The notes below the pieces were generated by a model. That model saw only the letters and a program-made list of their open reading frames with translations. It was not told where the DNA came from and searched no databases. DNA of 64,000 bases from Cerasibacillus terrae (GTDB taxonomy: Bacteria > Bacillota > Bacilli > Bacillales > Amphibacillaceae), in assembly GCF_008039555.1 (NCBI RefSeq), contig NZ_VDUW01000010.1, positions 1 through 64,000 of the forward strand, in the 5' to 3' direction. Each line of letters starts with the position of its first letter. Position 1 is the first letter of the stretch. Shown here in pieces: positions 56,214-64,000 of this stretch. The position numbers and the translations under genes are program-made.

Positions 56214-57397
56214 TGTTCTACCCCTTTACCTGCTGTATTTTTTATTGTTTGAAACTCCTTTTTAATTGCTTCTAATAAATCTTTATCTGTTAATACATCA
56301 TAGCCAGTGCAAGCTAACGCAAGTGCACCATCTACCAATGTTTGATGCCCGTCTTTAGTTATTGTTTGATTTGCAAACTCCTTTGTATGTGCAATCAATC
56401 CCACTTTATTCAATCCAATATATGGGTGGATTGCTGGTACCACATGACTCACGTTCCCCATATCAATGGAACCAGAAGCAATTCTTTCATCTTGAATCTT
56501 CTGTGATGATATGTCTTGTAAATTTTTTGTAAAAATATCTGATAGGGTTTGGTTTGTAATCATGTTATCGTAACTTAGTTCATAGTTCGAAATGGTCAAT
56601 TTGGTACCTGTCATCTGGGCTGCTCCTTCGGCAATATTATTCACCTTTTTCACCACTTCATCTAAGAGAGAGCGTGTTTCAGATCGAATATAAAATTGTG
56701 CAATTGCTAAATCTGGTACAACATTTGCTGCTTTTCCTCCTTCTGAAATAACTCCGTGAATTTTTACACCTTCTGGTAGATGTTCACGTAATGCATTAAT
56801 ACCATTAAATAATTGGATGACACTGTCTAATGCATTGATTCCTTTTTCTGGAGATGCAGCAGCATGAGCGCTTTTTCCATTATATTGAAATTGAATGGCA
56901 TCCATTGCTAAGGATTCACCGCTTTTATAAGATTGATCACCCGGATGAACAATTAATGCTACATCCACATTTTCGAAAATTCCTTGTTCACTCATTGCCA
57001 CCTTTGCACCGTTTGTTTCCTCAGCAGGAGTACCTAATACAATGACCTTTCCTCCTGTTTCATGAATCAATTTACTTAGAATAATTCCTGCACCAACACT
57101 CATTGTACCTATTAAATTATGTCCGCAACCATGTCCTACAACTGGAAGGGCATCATATTCAGCAAGAAAAGCTATCGTTGGTCCTTGTTTTTCAGATTGG
57201 AATTGAGCTTTAAAAGCAGTTGGGCGATTAACCACTCCCTTTTCCACTTGAAAATGATGATTTTCTAACAAATCAGTAAGTAAAGCCATTGATTTATATT
57301 CTTCATCCCCAAGTTCCGGATTCTCATACAAATAATCACTTATATGAATAAGATCCTGCTCCAATTTATCCAATTCCAACTGTAGTTTTGCTTTCAT
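56210..57397 (-). CDS. M20 family amidohydrolase/peptidase
   Basis: This 395-residue zinc hydrolase has metal-binding residues in GHGCGHNL, LGTPAEETNGAK and SHVVPAIHP. AEYDALP, GKSAHAAASPEKG and SGSIDMGNVSHVVPA point to the AbgB/YxeP-like subgroup that hydrolyses N-acyl amino acids. It is the first gene of the operon with the amino-acid ABC transporter. This resembles yxeMNOP of B. subtilis and suggests uptake followed by deacylation. I chose the ATG at 57397 with GGGAGGG seven bases upstream. Confidence 0.9.
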   Translation of the reverse strand: MKAKLQLELDKLEQDLIHISDYLYENPELGDEEYKSMALLTDLLENHHFQVEKGVVNRPTAFKAQFQSEKQGPTIAFLAEYDALPVVGHGCGHNLIGTMSVGAGIILSKLIHETGGKVIVLGTPAEETNGAKVAMSEQGIFENVDVALIVHPGDQSYKSGESLAMDAIQFQYNGKSAHAAASPEKGINALDSVIQLFNGINALREHLPEGVKIHGVISEGGKAANVVPDLAIAQFYIRSETRSLLDEVVKKVNNIAEGAAQMTGTKLTISNYELSYDNMITNQTLSDIFTKNLQDISSQKIQDERIASGSIDMGNVSHVVPAIHPYIGLNKVGLIAHTKEFANQTITKDGHQTLVDGALALACTGYDVLTDKDLLEAIKKEFQTIKNTAGKGVEQ

Positions 57398-57406
57398 TAT
57401 ATACAC

Positions 57407-57552
57407 CCTCCCGAATATTTATTAGTTTATATGTATATTTATACCATAATTATGCATATAAATGCAAGTTAATTTTATAAAATTATATAATAATAGACAT
57501 AAATTATCATGATGTAATTAGGAAAAAGGATTAGAAAAAAATAAAAAAATAA
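57407..57552. other. Promoter region of the M20-ABC operon
   Basis: This AT-rich spacer contains ATGTATATTTATACCATAATTATGCATATAAAT-like alternating sequence in short blocks. The operon promoter should be here but more than one -10-like hexamer fits. I saw no riboswitch or T-box structure. Confidence 0.45.
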
Positions 57553-57598
57553 AAAAAGTCAGATAGTCCATTGGAAGTTGTACTATCTGACTTTTTTT
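57551..57598 (-). terminator. Terminator after glpQ
   Basis: AAAAAAAGTCAGATAGT pairs perfectly with ACTATCTGACTTTTTTT around 14 bases. On the minus strand it lies about 60 bases after the glpQ stop. Confidence 0.9.
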
Positions 57599-57659
57599 AT
57601 AAATGAAATCATTCAAGCTTAATTTTTATCAGTCCCAGCGCCTCTATTAGAAAATCAAT

Positions 57660-58502
57660 TTATTTTTCTATACGAAGTAATTCCTTTGTATAAGAGATAT
57701 CATCTGTAAAATAACCGTCTACATTAAATTGATTTATTCGCTTTTGTTCTTGTTTTTGGGTATCTAAGTCATTAAAGAAAACATGAACTTGTTTTCCTTT
57801 ACGATGTAATGCATTAATATTTTTTATGTTAACATCCATTGATTCCATCCCAATAATTGGAAATTCTGATGTTTCTGCTTCTTTGAGATCAAACTTTCCC
57901 TTGCTAAATAAGAGAGTTAATGGGACATTTGGCTCTAATTCTTTAATTCTTTCTAAACTTTTTTTAGAGAATGATTGGATAATGACTAGTCCTTTATCAA
58001 TTAAATCGTATTCACGTAATATTTCTATTAAAGTATCCTCCATCATTGCTTCACCATTAATTAACCTTGTCTCAATATAGTAATGCTCAGTATCTGTAAA
58101 TGTTTCTATAATTTGTCTTAATGTTGGTATTGGTTCTACATTTGTTTTATTATTAAATACTTCTATGGTTTGAAGGTTCTTTAAATCCTTTAAATCATAA
58201 TCAGAAACCATCCCTGTTCCATTTGTTGTCCGATCAATCGTTTTGTCATGCATTGCTACAAGTTCTCCGTCTTTTGTCATTCGTAAATCTATTTCTAAGG
58301 AATCTACTCCATCTTGTGCTGCTATTCTATAGGCTAAAAGTGTATGTTCATTCATTCGATCATTTGCACCACGATGTGCAATAATCATTGGTTCTTCCAA
58401 TACAGCAGGTTCCACAACCTTTTCCTTTCTGACTTGAAAGTATATTGCGATAAAACAAATCATAATGATTAGGAAAGTAGGCAAGATTATTCTTTTGAAC
58501 AT
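57660..58502 (-). CDS. glpQ: Glycerophosphodiester phosphodiesterase
   Basis: This 280-residue GDPD-family enzyme hydrolyses glycerophosphodiesters to glycerol-3-phosphate and an alcohol. The metal and catalytic motifs are IIAHRGAND, SLEIDLRMTKDGELVAMHD and YYIETRL. It has an N-terminal hydrophobic anchor (residues about 3-22) and so acts outside the membrane. I prefer the ATG at 58502; an upstream GTG at 58517 has a GTGAGTG run around it, so the start is uncertain. It follows the ugp operon, whose transporter would import its product. A terminator hairpin lies between them. Confidence 0.9.
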   Translation of the reverse strand: MFKRIILPTFLIIMICFIAIYFQVRKEKVVEPAVLEEPMIIAHRGANDRMNEHTLLAYRIAAQDGVDSLEIDLRMTKDGELVAMHDKTIDRTTNGTGMVSDYDLKDLKNLQTIEVFNNKTNVEPIPTLRQIIETFTDTEHYYIETRLINGEAMMEDTLIEILREYDLIDKGLVIIQSFSKKSLERIKELEPNVPLTLLFSKGKFDLKEAETSEFPIIGMESMDVNIKNINALHRKGKQVHVFFNDLDTQKQEQKRINQFNVDGYFTDDISYTKELLRIEK

Positions 58503-58526
58503 AAGATTGGCACTCACTCACTTTAT

Positions 58527-58576
58527 AAAAAGGGCATGTCAGATAAAGCTTACATACATTTATCTACATGCCCTTT
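58527..58576 (-). terminator. Hairpin between ugpB and glpQ
   Basis: On the minus strand AAAGGGCATGT and ACATGCCCTTT pair perfectly, with inner ATAAA/TTTAT pairs, and are followed by TTTTTATA. It would end most ugp transcripts before glpQ. Confidence 0.85.
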
Positions 58577-58664
58577 GAATATACTTGCTTTTAATGTATT
58601 TAATGTATTTATTCAATCTTTATACTATGAACATCATAATTATTTTATATGAATCAATATAGGA

Positions 58665-60035
58665 CTATTTTCCTCTAGCTGCGTTAGCTTGTTCAATTGC
58701 TTGATTTAGTTGGTCCACAGCTGTTTGATAGGTTTCATTAACATCTCCACCGTTATAAACCGTTTCTAAAGCTGTTTCCGTAATACGGCGTGCTTCAGGA
58801 ATCATGTCCATAATGGCACCCTGTGTTGCATAAGAAGATTTTGTTGCCTGTAACTGGTCAACGGTTACTTGTAATTGTGGCATTTCCTGATAGGCATCCT
58901 TTACTACTTGTTCTTCATATGCTTCCGGGTTAATGGCAAAATACCCAGTATTAACATGCCATTTCGCTTGAACTTCCGGAGTTTGCAAATATTTCATGAA
59001 CTCCCATGCAGCATTCTGTTCTTCTTCCGGTTTTCCATCCATCATCCATAAACTTGCACCACCAATTACTACTCCTTCACGATCTTTATCTTCTGGATGT
59101 GGCAAAAATCCAATACCTACTTCAAATGGAGCATTATCAATAACATCTCTTGCACTGGCTGAGGATTGTAGGAACATAGCGACATCTTCTGCTATAAATC
59201 CAGCAACCATATCATCTCCGTTTGTTCCATAGTTTGCAAATGTATCATCTGCAATCATTTTTTCTGCCCATTTAAAAATGGACTTCCCCTCTTCTTCTGT
59301 AAAACCAATTTCAGTTGGCGTATCTGTACGTCCATTATCATTATTCATTAACAAGGCACCTTGATTAGCTAATAATTGTTCAACTAACCAGCCATATGCC
59401 TGTAGTGCAAAACCTTTCATTTCTGGGTTTTTATCTGCAATAATTTTACTAGCTTCTGCTACTTCTTCAAATGTTTCTGGTGGAGTATCTGGGTCAAGTC
59501 CTGCTGCTTCAAAAGCATCTTTATTATAATACATTACTGGAGTAGAAGAATTAAATGGCATTGAGTAAAATTGGTCATCAATCTTATAATAGTTAATAAT
59601 ATTTTCTTCCAAACCGCTCATATCATAGCCATCTGAATCCACAAATTCCTGAATTGGAACAATACTATTACTATTAATCATTGTCATTGTTCCAATCTCA
59701 AAGACCTGCATCATAGAAGGAGCACTATCTGTTCCTGCAACACTTTGATACTTAGTTAACGCTTCATCATAAGAACCTTGATACTCTGCATTAACCTGAA
59801 TATTGTCTTGTGACTGATTAAAATCATCTACAGTACTTTCTAATGCTTCTTGCCCAGCTCCACCCATTGCATGCCAAAATATAACTTCCTGTTTTTCATC
59901 AGAGCCTTTTTCTCCTGACTCTTTCGACTCCGTTTCACCCGATGCTGTTTCTTCTCCCTTTGATTCTCCATTGCCACAAGCTGTAATCATGAATATAGAA
60001 ATGATTGTGATACAAATAAACAATAATTTTTTCAT
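58665..60035 (-). CDS. ugpB: sn-Glycerol-3-phosphate ABC transporter, binding lipoprotein UgpB
   Basis: This 456-residue lipoprotein has the lipid-bearing Cys in ISIFMITACGNG, an acidic serine-rich linker, and an SBP_bac_1 body. Landmarks are VIFWHAMGGAGQEALE, MPFNSSTPVMYYNKDAFEAAGLDP and GGASLWMM, which read like UgpB of G3P transporters. AAAGGAGTG precedes the ATG. It is the last gene of ugpC-A-E-B. Confidence 0.93.
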   Translation of the reverse strand: MKKLLFICITIISIFMITACGNGESKGEETASGETESKESGEKGSDEKQEVIFWHAMGGAGQEALESTVDDFNQSQDNIQVNAEYQGSYDEALTKYQSVAGTDSAPSMMQVFEIGTMTMINSNSIVPIQEFVDSDGYDMSGLEENIINYYKIDDQFYSMPFNSSTPVMYYNKDAFEAAGLDPDTPPETFEEVAEASKIIADKNPEMKGFALQAYGWLVEQLLANQGALLMNNDNGRTDTPTEIGFTEEEGKSIFKWAEKMIADDTFANYGTNGDDMVAGFIAEDVAMFLQSSASARDVIDNAPFEVGIGFLPHPEDKDREGVVIGGASLWMMDGKPEEEQNAAWEFMKYLQTPEVQAKWHVNTGYFAINPEAYEEQVVKDAYQEMPQLQVTVDQLQATKSSYATQGAIMDMIPEARRITETALETVYNGGDVNETYQTAVDQLNQAIEQANAARGK

Positions 60036-60050
60036 TTTTTCACTCCTTTG

Positions 60051-60869
60051 TTATTTGATTGCACCTTCTGCTAAACCTTGTTGCAGACGTTTTTGGCCTA
60101 GAAATAAAAGAATTAATGTAGGGATAACAACGATAATGCCGCCAGCCATAATTACTCCCCACTCATTTAACTGCTCTTGTGTTTGTAATTGCTTCAAGCC
60201 AATTTGTACCGTACGCACACTATCATTTGTTGTTGCAAGAAGTGGCCATAAATACATATTCCATGACGTTAAGAATCCATAGACACCAAGTGTAATCAAA
60301 CTGGTTTTTGCCATTGGAAGGACAACCGACAAGTAAAACTTAAAGTGGCCCATTCCTGCTATTTCAGATGCTTCCTTTAATTCTTTTGGAATTTGTTTAA
60401 AGTTTTGCCGTAATAAAAATGTGCCAAAAGCCATAGCGAAATAAGGAAGTGTTAAGCCTGCATAAGAATCAATTAGATTTAAATCTCGTATAGTCTGGAA
60501 GTTGGGAATTACAGAAGCTTCAAAAGGAACCATCATCGTAGAAATAAAAACAAAGAATAAAAAGTTCCTTCCTTTAAACTCCATAAAAACAAATGCATAT
60601 GCAGCAAGACTACTCAACATTAACTGACCAATCATGATTACAATCGAAACGATAAAACTATTTAATAAATAATTTAATAAAGGAAACCGTTCAAATACAG
60701 CGAGATAATTATCAAACGTAATTGTAGTCGGTATTAATTTACCCGACATAATGTCTTGATTTGTCATAAAACTCATCATAAAGGCGATTAAAGCAGGTGC
60801 AAACACAAGAAATGCTGATACAACTAATAGAATATAAAAGATAACCTTTCTTCTTAATGGTATTTTCAC
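60051..60869 (-). CDS. ugpE: sn-Glycerol-3-phosphate ABC transporter permease UgpE
   Basis: This 272-residue permease of the MalG type has six hydrophobic segments and the EAA loop KELKEASEIAGMGHFKFYLSV. The start is a GTG that overlaps the ugpA stop (GTGA). Together with UgpA it makes the channel. Confidence 0.93.
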   Translation of the reverse strand: MKIPLRRKVIFYILLVVSAFLVFAPALIAFMMSFMTNQDIMSGKLIPTTITFDNYLAVFERFPLLNYLLNSFIVSIVIMIGQLMLSSLAAYAFVFMEFKGRNFLFFVFISTMMVPFEASVIPNFQTIRDLNLIDSYAGLTLPYFAMAFGTFLLRQNFKQIPKELKEASEIAGMGHFKFYLSVVLPMAKTSLITLGVYGFLTSWNMYLWPLLATTNDSVRTVQIGLKQLQTQEQLNEWGVIMAGGIIVVIPTLILLFLGQKRLQQGLAEGAIK

Positions 60870-61804
60870 TGATAATGCACCTTCTTCTCACCCAATTTAA
60901 ATTGAATAAACGTTAATACAAGAATAATAACGAATAACACGACAGCTTGAGCACTTGCTGTACCATATTGGTAGTTCATAAACGCTTCTTGATAAATCGA
61001 ATAGACAATTAAATTGGTTTCGTTTTGCGGACCACCACTAGTAAGCATGTCAATTTGTCCGAAGGTTTGAAACGCATTAATTAAAGATACCGTTATGACA
61101 AAAAACAAAGTCGGAGAAAGCATCGGGATTGTAATCCGTCTTAACTTGTAAAAATAACTTGCCCCATCGATCTCTGCACTTTCATACAAATACGAATCAA
61201 TCGATTGAAGACCACCTAATAAGATCAGAAAGATAAATCCTAGATTCATCCATATTGTTGTGATAGAAACAGAAAGTAGTGCCCAGCTAGGGTCTGTTAA
61301 CCAACCAATTGCTTCTATTCCAAAGAAATTTAAAATCTCATTTAACCAGCCCATTGTGGGGTTAAATAAAAATAACCAAAAAACAGAACCAGCAGCCACA
61401 GAAATTCCCATTGTTGAGGAATAAATCGTACGAAAAAAACCAATCCCTTTTAGTTTTTCATTAGCAAGGATTGCAAGGAACAACCCAATTAAAACTGTTC
61501 CGGGAACTGTAAAAATTACAAAAAGGAATGTTGACTGCATGCTTTTTCTAAATACTGGCGACGAAAACATATTAATAAAGTTATCCAAACCAACAAATAC
61601 AGTTGTTGAACCACTCGCATCTGTTAGAAAGAAACTTAAATAAATCGTTCGAATCAATGGATAAAATAAAAAAACAGCAAATAAAATAATGGATGGCATT
61701 AGGAATAATATCCCTTTTAAAAAACGGATTAGTTGCTGCTTTTTCTTTATTTTTTTAAAATCAGGTGTTGCTACTCCATCAGATTGAATTGCTACTTCAT
61801 TCAT
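60866..61804 (-). CDS. ugpA: sn-Glycerol-3-phosphate ABC transporter permease UgpA
   Basis: This 312-residue permease of the MalF type has six hydrophobic segments and the EAA loop YLYESAEIDGASYFYKLRRI. The ATG overlaps the end of the ATPase gene by 4 bases. A basic N-terminal segment (KKIKKKQQLIRFLKG) precedes the first helix. Confidence 0.93.
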   Translation of the reverse strand: MNEVAIQSDGVATPDFKKIKKKQQLIRFLKGILFLMPSIILFAVFLFYPLIRTIYLSFFLTDASGSTTVFVGLDNFINMFSSPVFRKSMQSTFLFVIFTVPGTVLIGLFLAILANEKLKGIGFFRTIYSSTMGISVAAGSVFWLFLFNPTMGWLNEILNFFGIEAIGWLTDPSWALLSVSITTIWMNLGFIFLILLGGLQSIDSYLYESAEIDGASYFYKLRRITIPMLSPTLFFVITVSLINAFQTFGQIDMLTSGGPQNETNLIVYSIYQEAFMNYQYGTASAQAVVLFVIILVLTFIQFKLGEKKVHYQ

Positions 61805-62910
61805 ATTGCTAATACCTCTTCTTTTTCTGTTGAAGATGCTTCAAGCAGACGGCCAGAATTTGAATCAAAGAAACTTATATTATCCGCTGAAATATGTACA
61901 GGTAACTTATCGCCAGTATGCACATTCCATTGCCCAAGCCATTTAGCTGTCCAAAGTTCTTTCCCAATTTCAAAGGATATTAATGTTTCGTTTCCAAGTT
62001 GTTCCACATTAACTACTGTTAGTTCATGGGTTACACCACTGTCTTCAGCTGGAAGAATATGCTCAGCACGAATTCCTACTGTAATATTTTTTGTTTCCGA
62101 TATCATTGCAGACTTGATTGATTCTTTAGGTAAATGAAGATCATCTTCAATAATTAAATGTTGATCAGAAAACACCGCTTTTCCCATATTCATTTTTGGC
62201 GACCCTATAAAAGAAGCCACAAATAAATTAGCTGGTTTATTATACAATGTAATCGGGTCACCAACTTGCTGAATCCTTCCATTATTTAATACCATGATTC
62301 GATCTCCCATTGTCATTGCTTCCACTTGATCATGGGTTACATAAATCATCGTAAGCCCTAAACGTTTTTGTAATCGTTTAATTTCTATCCGCATATGTGC
62401 TCGTAGCTTTGCATCTAGATTAGATAATGGTTCGTCCATTAAACAAAGAGGAGCTTCACTAACGACAGACCTTGCCAACGCTACACGTTGCCTCTGTCCT
62501 CCTGATAGTTCTTTTGGTTTCCGTTTCAAAAGATTACTTATCTCCATCATTTGGCATGTTTCATTTAACCTTTTCTGCTGTTCTTGTTTATTTACTTTTT
62601 TAGCTCGCAAACCGAATAGAATATTTTGCTCCACTGTTAAATGTGGATATAATGCATAATTCTGAAAAACCATAGATAAATTTCTATCCTTTGGTGGAAG
62701 ATGATTCACTGCTCGCTCATTGATTTTGATTATTCCATCTGTAATATCCTCAAGTCCTGCAATCATCCTAAGTAATGTACTTTTTCCTGATCCAGATGGT
62801 CCAACAAGTACAAAGAATTCTCCCTTCTTAATAGATAGATTAATATCATTTAAAATGTCTTGTTGCTTATCGAATGACTTTGAAACATTTATTAATTCTA
62901 CTTGGTTCAC
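61801..62910 (-). CDS. ugpC: sn-Glycerol-3-phosphate ABC transporter ATPase UgpC
   Basis: This 369-residue ATPase has Walker [10 protein letters not shown], signature LSGGQRQR, Walker B CLMDEPLSNLD and a C-terminal TOBE/MalK-like regulatory domain. The start is a GTG at 62910 with AAAGGAGGGGG before it. It heads the operon ugpC-ugpA-ugpE-ugpB. MsmX-type multi-sugar ATPases look similar, but operon position supports UgpC. Confidence 0.92.
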   Translation of the reverse strand: MNQVELINVSKSFDKQQDILNDINLSIKKGEFFVLVGPSGSGKSTLLRMIAGLEDITDGIIKINERAVNHLPPKDRNLSMVFQNYALYPHLTVEQNILFGLRAKKVNKQEQQKRLNETCQMMEISNLLKRKPKELSGGQRQRVALARSVVSEAPLCLMDEPLSNLDAKLRAHMRIEIKRLQKRLGLTMIYVTHDQVEAMTMGDRIMVLNNGRIQQVGDPITLYNKPANLFVASFIGSPKMNMGKAVFSDQHLIIEDDLHLPKESIKSAMISETKNITVGIRAEHILPAEDSGVTHELTVVNVEQLGNETLISFEIGKELWTAKWLGQWNVHTGDKLPVHISADNISFFDSNSGRLLEASSTEKEEVLAI

Positions 62911-62947
62911 AATTCCCCCTCCTTTTAATTATATTTAAACACACACT

Positions 62948-62953
62948 ATTATA
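62948..62953 (-). promoter_or_regulatory. -10 element of the ugp promoter
   Basis: Minus-strand TATAAT lies about 38 bases before the ugpC GTG. Seventeen bases upstream there is only GATTAA, so no real -35, as expected for an activator-dependent promoter. Confidence 0.7.
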
Positions 62954-62965
62954 AAAAAACGGTAT

Positions 62966-63004
62966 TTTACTTAATCTTTACAATTTTTTAACTCCCACTT
63001 AAGA
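62966..63004 (+). promoter_or_regulatory. Pho box of the ugp operon
   Basis: Four hexamers with exact 11-base period read on the plus strand: TTTACT (62966), TTTACA (62977), TTAACT (62988), TTAAGA (62999). The PhoP consensus is TT(A/T/C)A(C/T)A with spacers of about 5 bases; the hexamers match at 5, 6, 5 and 5 of 6 positions. They lie 12 bases upstream of the -10, covering roughly -25 to -63. This is where PhoP binds at activated B. subtilis promoters. Confidence 0.75.
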
Positions 63005-63046
63005 TTTGAATTTATTTTTTATATAATATACAGATTCCATGTATAT

Positions 63047-63086
63047 AAAAAAGATGACCCCTGCATAAGACAGGAATCATCTTTTC
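63047..63086 (-). terminator. Terminator after proS
   Basis: On the minus strand AAGATGATTCCTG pairs with CAGGGGTCATCTT, with one mismatch and wobble, around 7 bases and is followed by six T residues. Confidence 0.85.
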
Positions 63087-63114
63087 AACAATTCTAAATA
63101 TCGCTTTTCAATCA

Positions 63115-64000
63115 TCAATATGCTTTTGACCAGTAAACCATTTCTTTTGCTTCTTCTCCGCAACATACACATGTATCGGCTATTTGCTCTTGTTCAAATG
63201 GAATACAACGTGATGTTGCTGATGTTTCTTCTTTTATTTTCTCTTCACATTCTAATTTACCACACCACATTGCTTTAATGAATCCACCTTTTTCTTCTAA
63301 GGTTTGTTTAAATTCATCCATTGTTTTAGCTGTGGATGTCATTTCCTTGCGGTGTGCAAATGCTTTATCATATAGATTCTGCTGAATTTCTTCCAATAAA
63401 GCTGGTAAGCGTTCTTGTAATTCATCCATTGGCACAAAATCCTTTTCTCCTGTGTCACGACGAACAAGAACAACTTGATTTTTCTCTATATCTCTAGGTC
63501 CCATTTCAATACGAATTGGGATTCCTTTCATTTCATATTCATTAAATTTCCAACCAGGCATTTTGTCACTTGTATCAATATTTACACGAACAATGTCTTT
63601 TAATTGATCACGTAATTTATATGCCTTATCAAGTACGCCTTCTTTATGTTGAGCAATTGGAACAATCATTGCTTGTGTTGGAGCAACACGTGGTGGTACA
63701 ACTAATCCACGGTTATCACCATGAACCATAATTAATGCTCCCATAATTCTTGTTGACACACCCCATGACGTTTGATGCACATATTGTTGTTTACCACCTT
63801 TATCTAGATACTGAATATCAAATGCTTCAGCAAAACCTGTACCTAAATAATGAGATGTTCCGGATTGAAGTGCTCTTCCGTCATGCATTAAACTTTCAAT
63901 TGTTAATGTATATTCAGCACCTGCGAATTTTTCCTTCTCTGTTTTCTTTCCTTTTAAGACTGGGATTGCCAAGAAATTCTCACATATATCTGCATATACA
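63115..64000 (-). CDS. proS: Prolyl-tRNA synthetase, archaeal/eukaryotic type (partial)
   Basis: The frame is open to the window edge, so the 5' part of the gene lies beyond 64000. About 295 C-terminal residues are visible, reading on from [20 protein letters not shown]. Motif 2 and the ATP site are in [16 protein letters not shown] and [15 protein letters not shown]. The anticodon-binding domain follows. A C-terminal zinc-binding region has cysteines in [10 protein letters not shown] and CVCCGEEAK, and the chain ends with the tyrosine of YWSKAY. That ending marks the archaeal-type ProRS (type 3), unlike the longer bacterial type. A TTG at 63972 is not the real start. Confidence 0.93.
   Translation of the reverse strand, partial: VYADICENFLAIPVLKGKKTEKEKFAGAEYTLTIESLMHDGRALQSGTSHYLGTGFAEAFDIQYLDKGGKQQYVHQTSWGVSTRIMGALIMVHGDNRGLVVPPRVAPTQAMIVPIAQHKEGVLDKAYKLRDQLKDIVRVNIDTSDKMPGWKFNEYEMKGIPIRIEMGPRDIEKNQVVLVRRDTGEKDFVPMDELQERLPALLEEIQQNLYDKAFAHRKEMTSTAKTMDEFKQTLEEKGGFIKAMWCGKLECEEKIKEETSATSRCIPFEQEQIADTCVCCGEEAKEMVYWSKAY

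Noticed and set aside
57407-57552. T-box or S-box riboswitch before the M20-amino-acid operon
   Set aside because: There is no AGGGTGGNACCGCG-like T-box sequence and no terminator-antiterminator pair in the leader.

Overview
The window is a low-GC chromosomal segment of a Firmicute of the family Bacillaceae. Gene order, strong GGAGG ribosome sites, the SigB, CssRS and YkoGH modules, a YteA-type sporulation-associated protein, and PerR, Fur, Cre and Pho boxes of Bacillus type all point that way. The closest fit is the Oceanobacillus/Virgibacillus group; this is an inference from style, not a species identification. I see no prophage, CRISPR array, plasmid function or large genomic island.

Left end (1-1768). 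The minus strand carries the tandem promoters and boxA leader of an rRNA operon whose 16S gene lies just outside the window. Upstream of it is an 11-gene tRNA cluster (Asn-Ser-Glu-Asp-Gln-Lys-Leu-Arg-Pro-Gly-Ile) with its own promoter. Then come sprT, a catalase gene under an exact PerR box, and tex. An insertion sequence remnant sits inside the loop of the katA/tex terminator.

Stress block (7.1-16.5 kb, mostly minus). The order acpS, a YdcC-like lipoprotein, alr, mazE, mazF, rsbU, rsbV, rsbW, sigB matches B. subtilis, but rsbR, rsbS, rsbT and rsbX are absent, as in Staphylococcus aureus. A SigB-type promoter precedes rsbV. A rhomboid protease and the DEAD-box helicase cshA follow.

Transport and signalling (16.8-43 kb). 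This stretch holds an EamA transporter, DegV, an esterase, an EcsAB-like ABC exporter, and a PhnD-C-E-E importer with a linked 5'-nucleotidase. It also holds a YkoGH two-component system with a PepSY protein, a DUF368 (PopT) protein, a CapA-like lipoprotein, a second ABC exporter, typA, and the CssRS system divergent from its usual target htrA.

Glycerol and phosphate metabolism (45-63 kb). glpF-glpK-dhaK-dhaL-dhaM has a cre site, a consensus-like promoter and a leader terminator of the kind controlled by GlpP. The ugpC-A-E-B operon with glpQ is preceded by a four-repeat Pho box correctly placed for PhoP activation. Together these genes import glycerol, glycerol-3-phosphate and its diesters and feed them to glycolysis. 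A LysR/EamA divergent pair with two palindromes, an amino-acid ABC importer with an M20 hydrolase, and the 3' part of an archaeal-type prolyl-tRNA synthetase gene complete the window.

The least explained item is a 94-residue secreted, membrane-anchored protein (44764-45048). It is driven by a perfect TTGACA-17-TATAAT promoter with an exact Fur box over the start site. I found no clearly undescribed multi-gene system.
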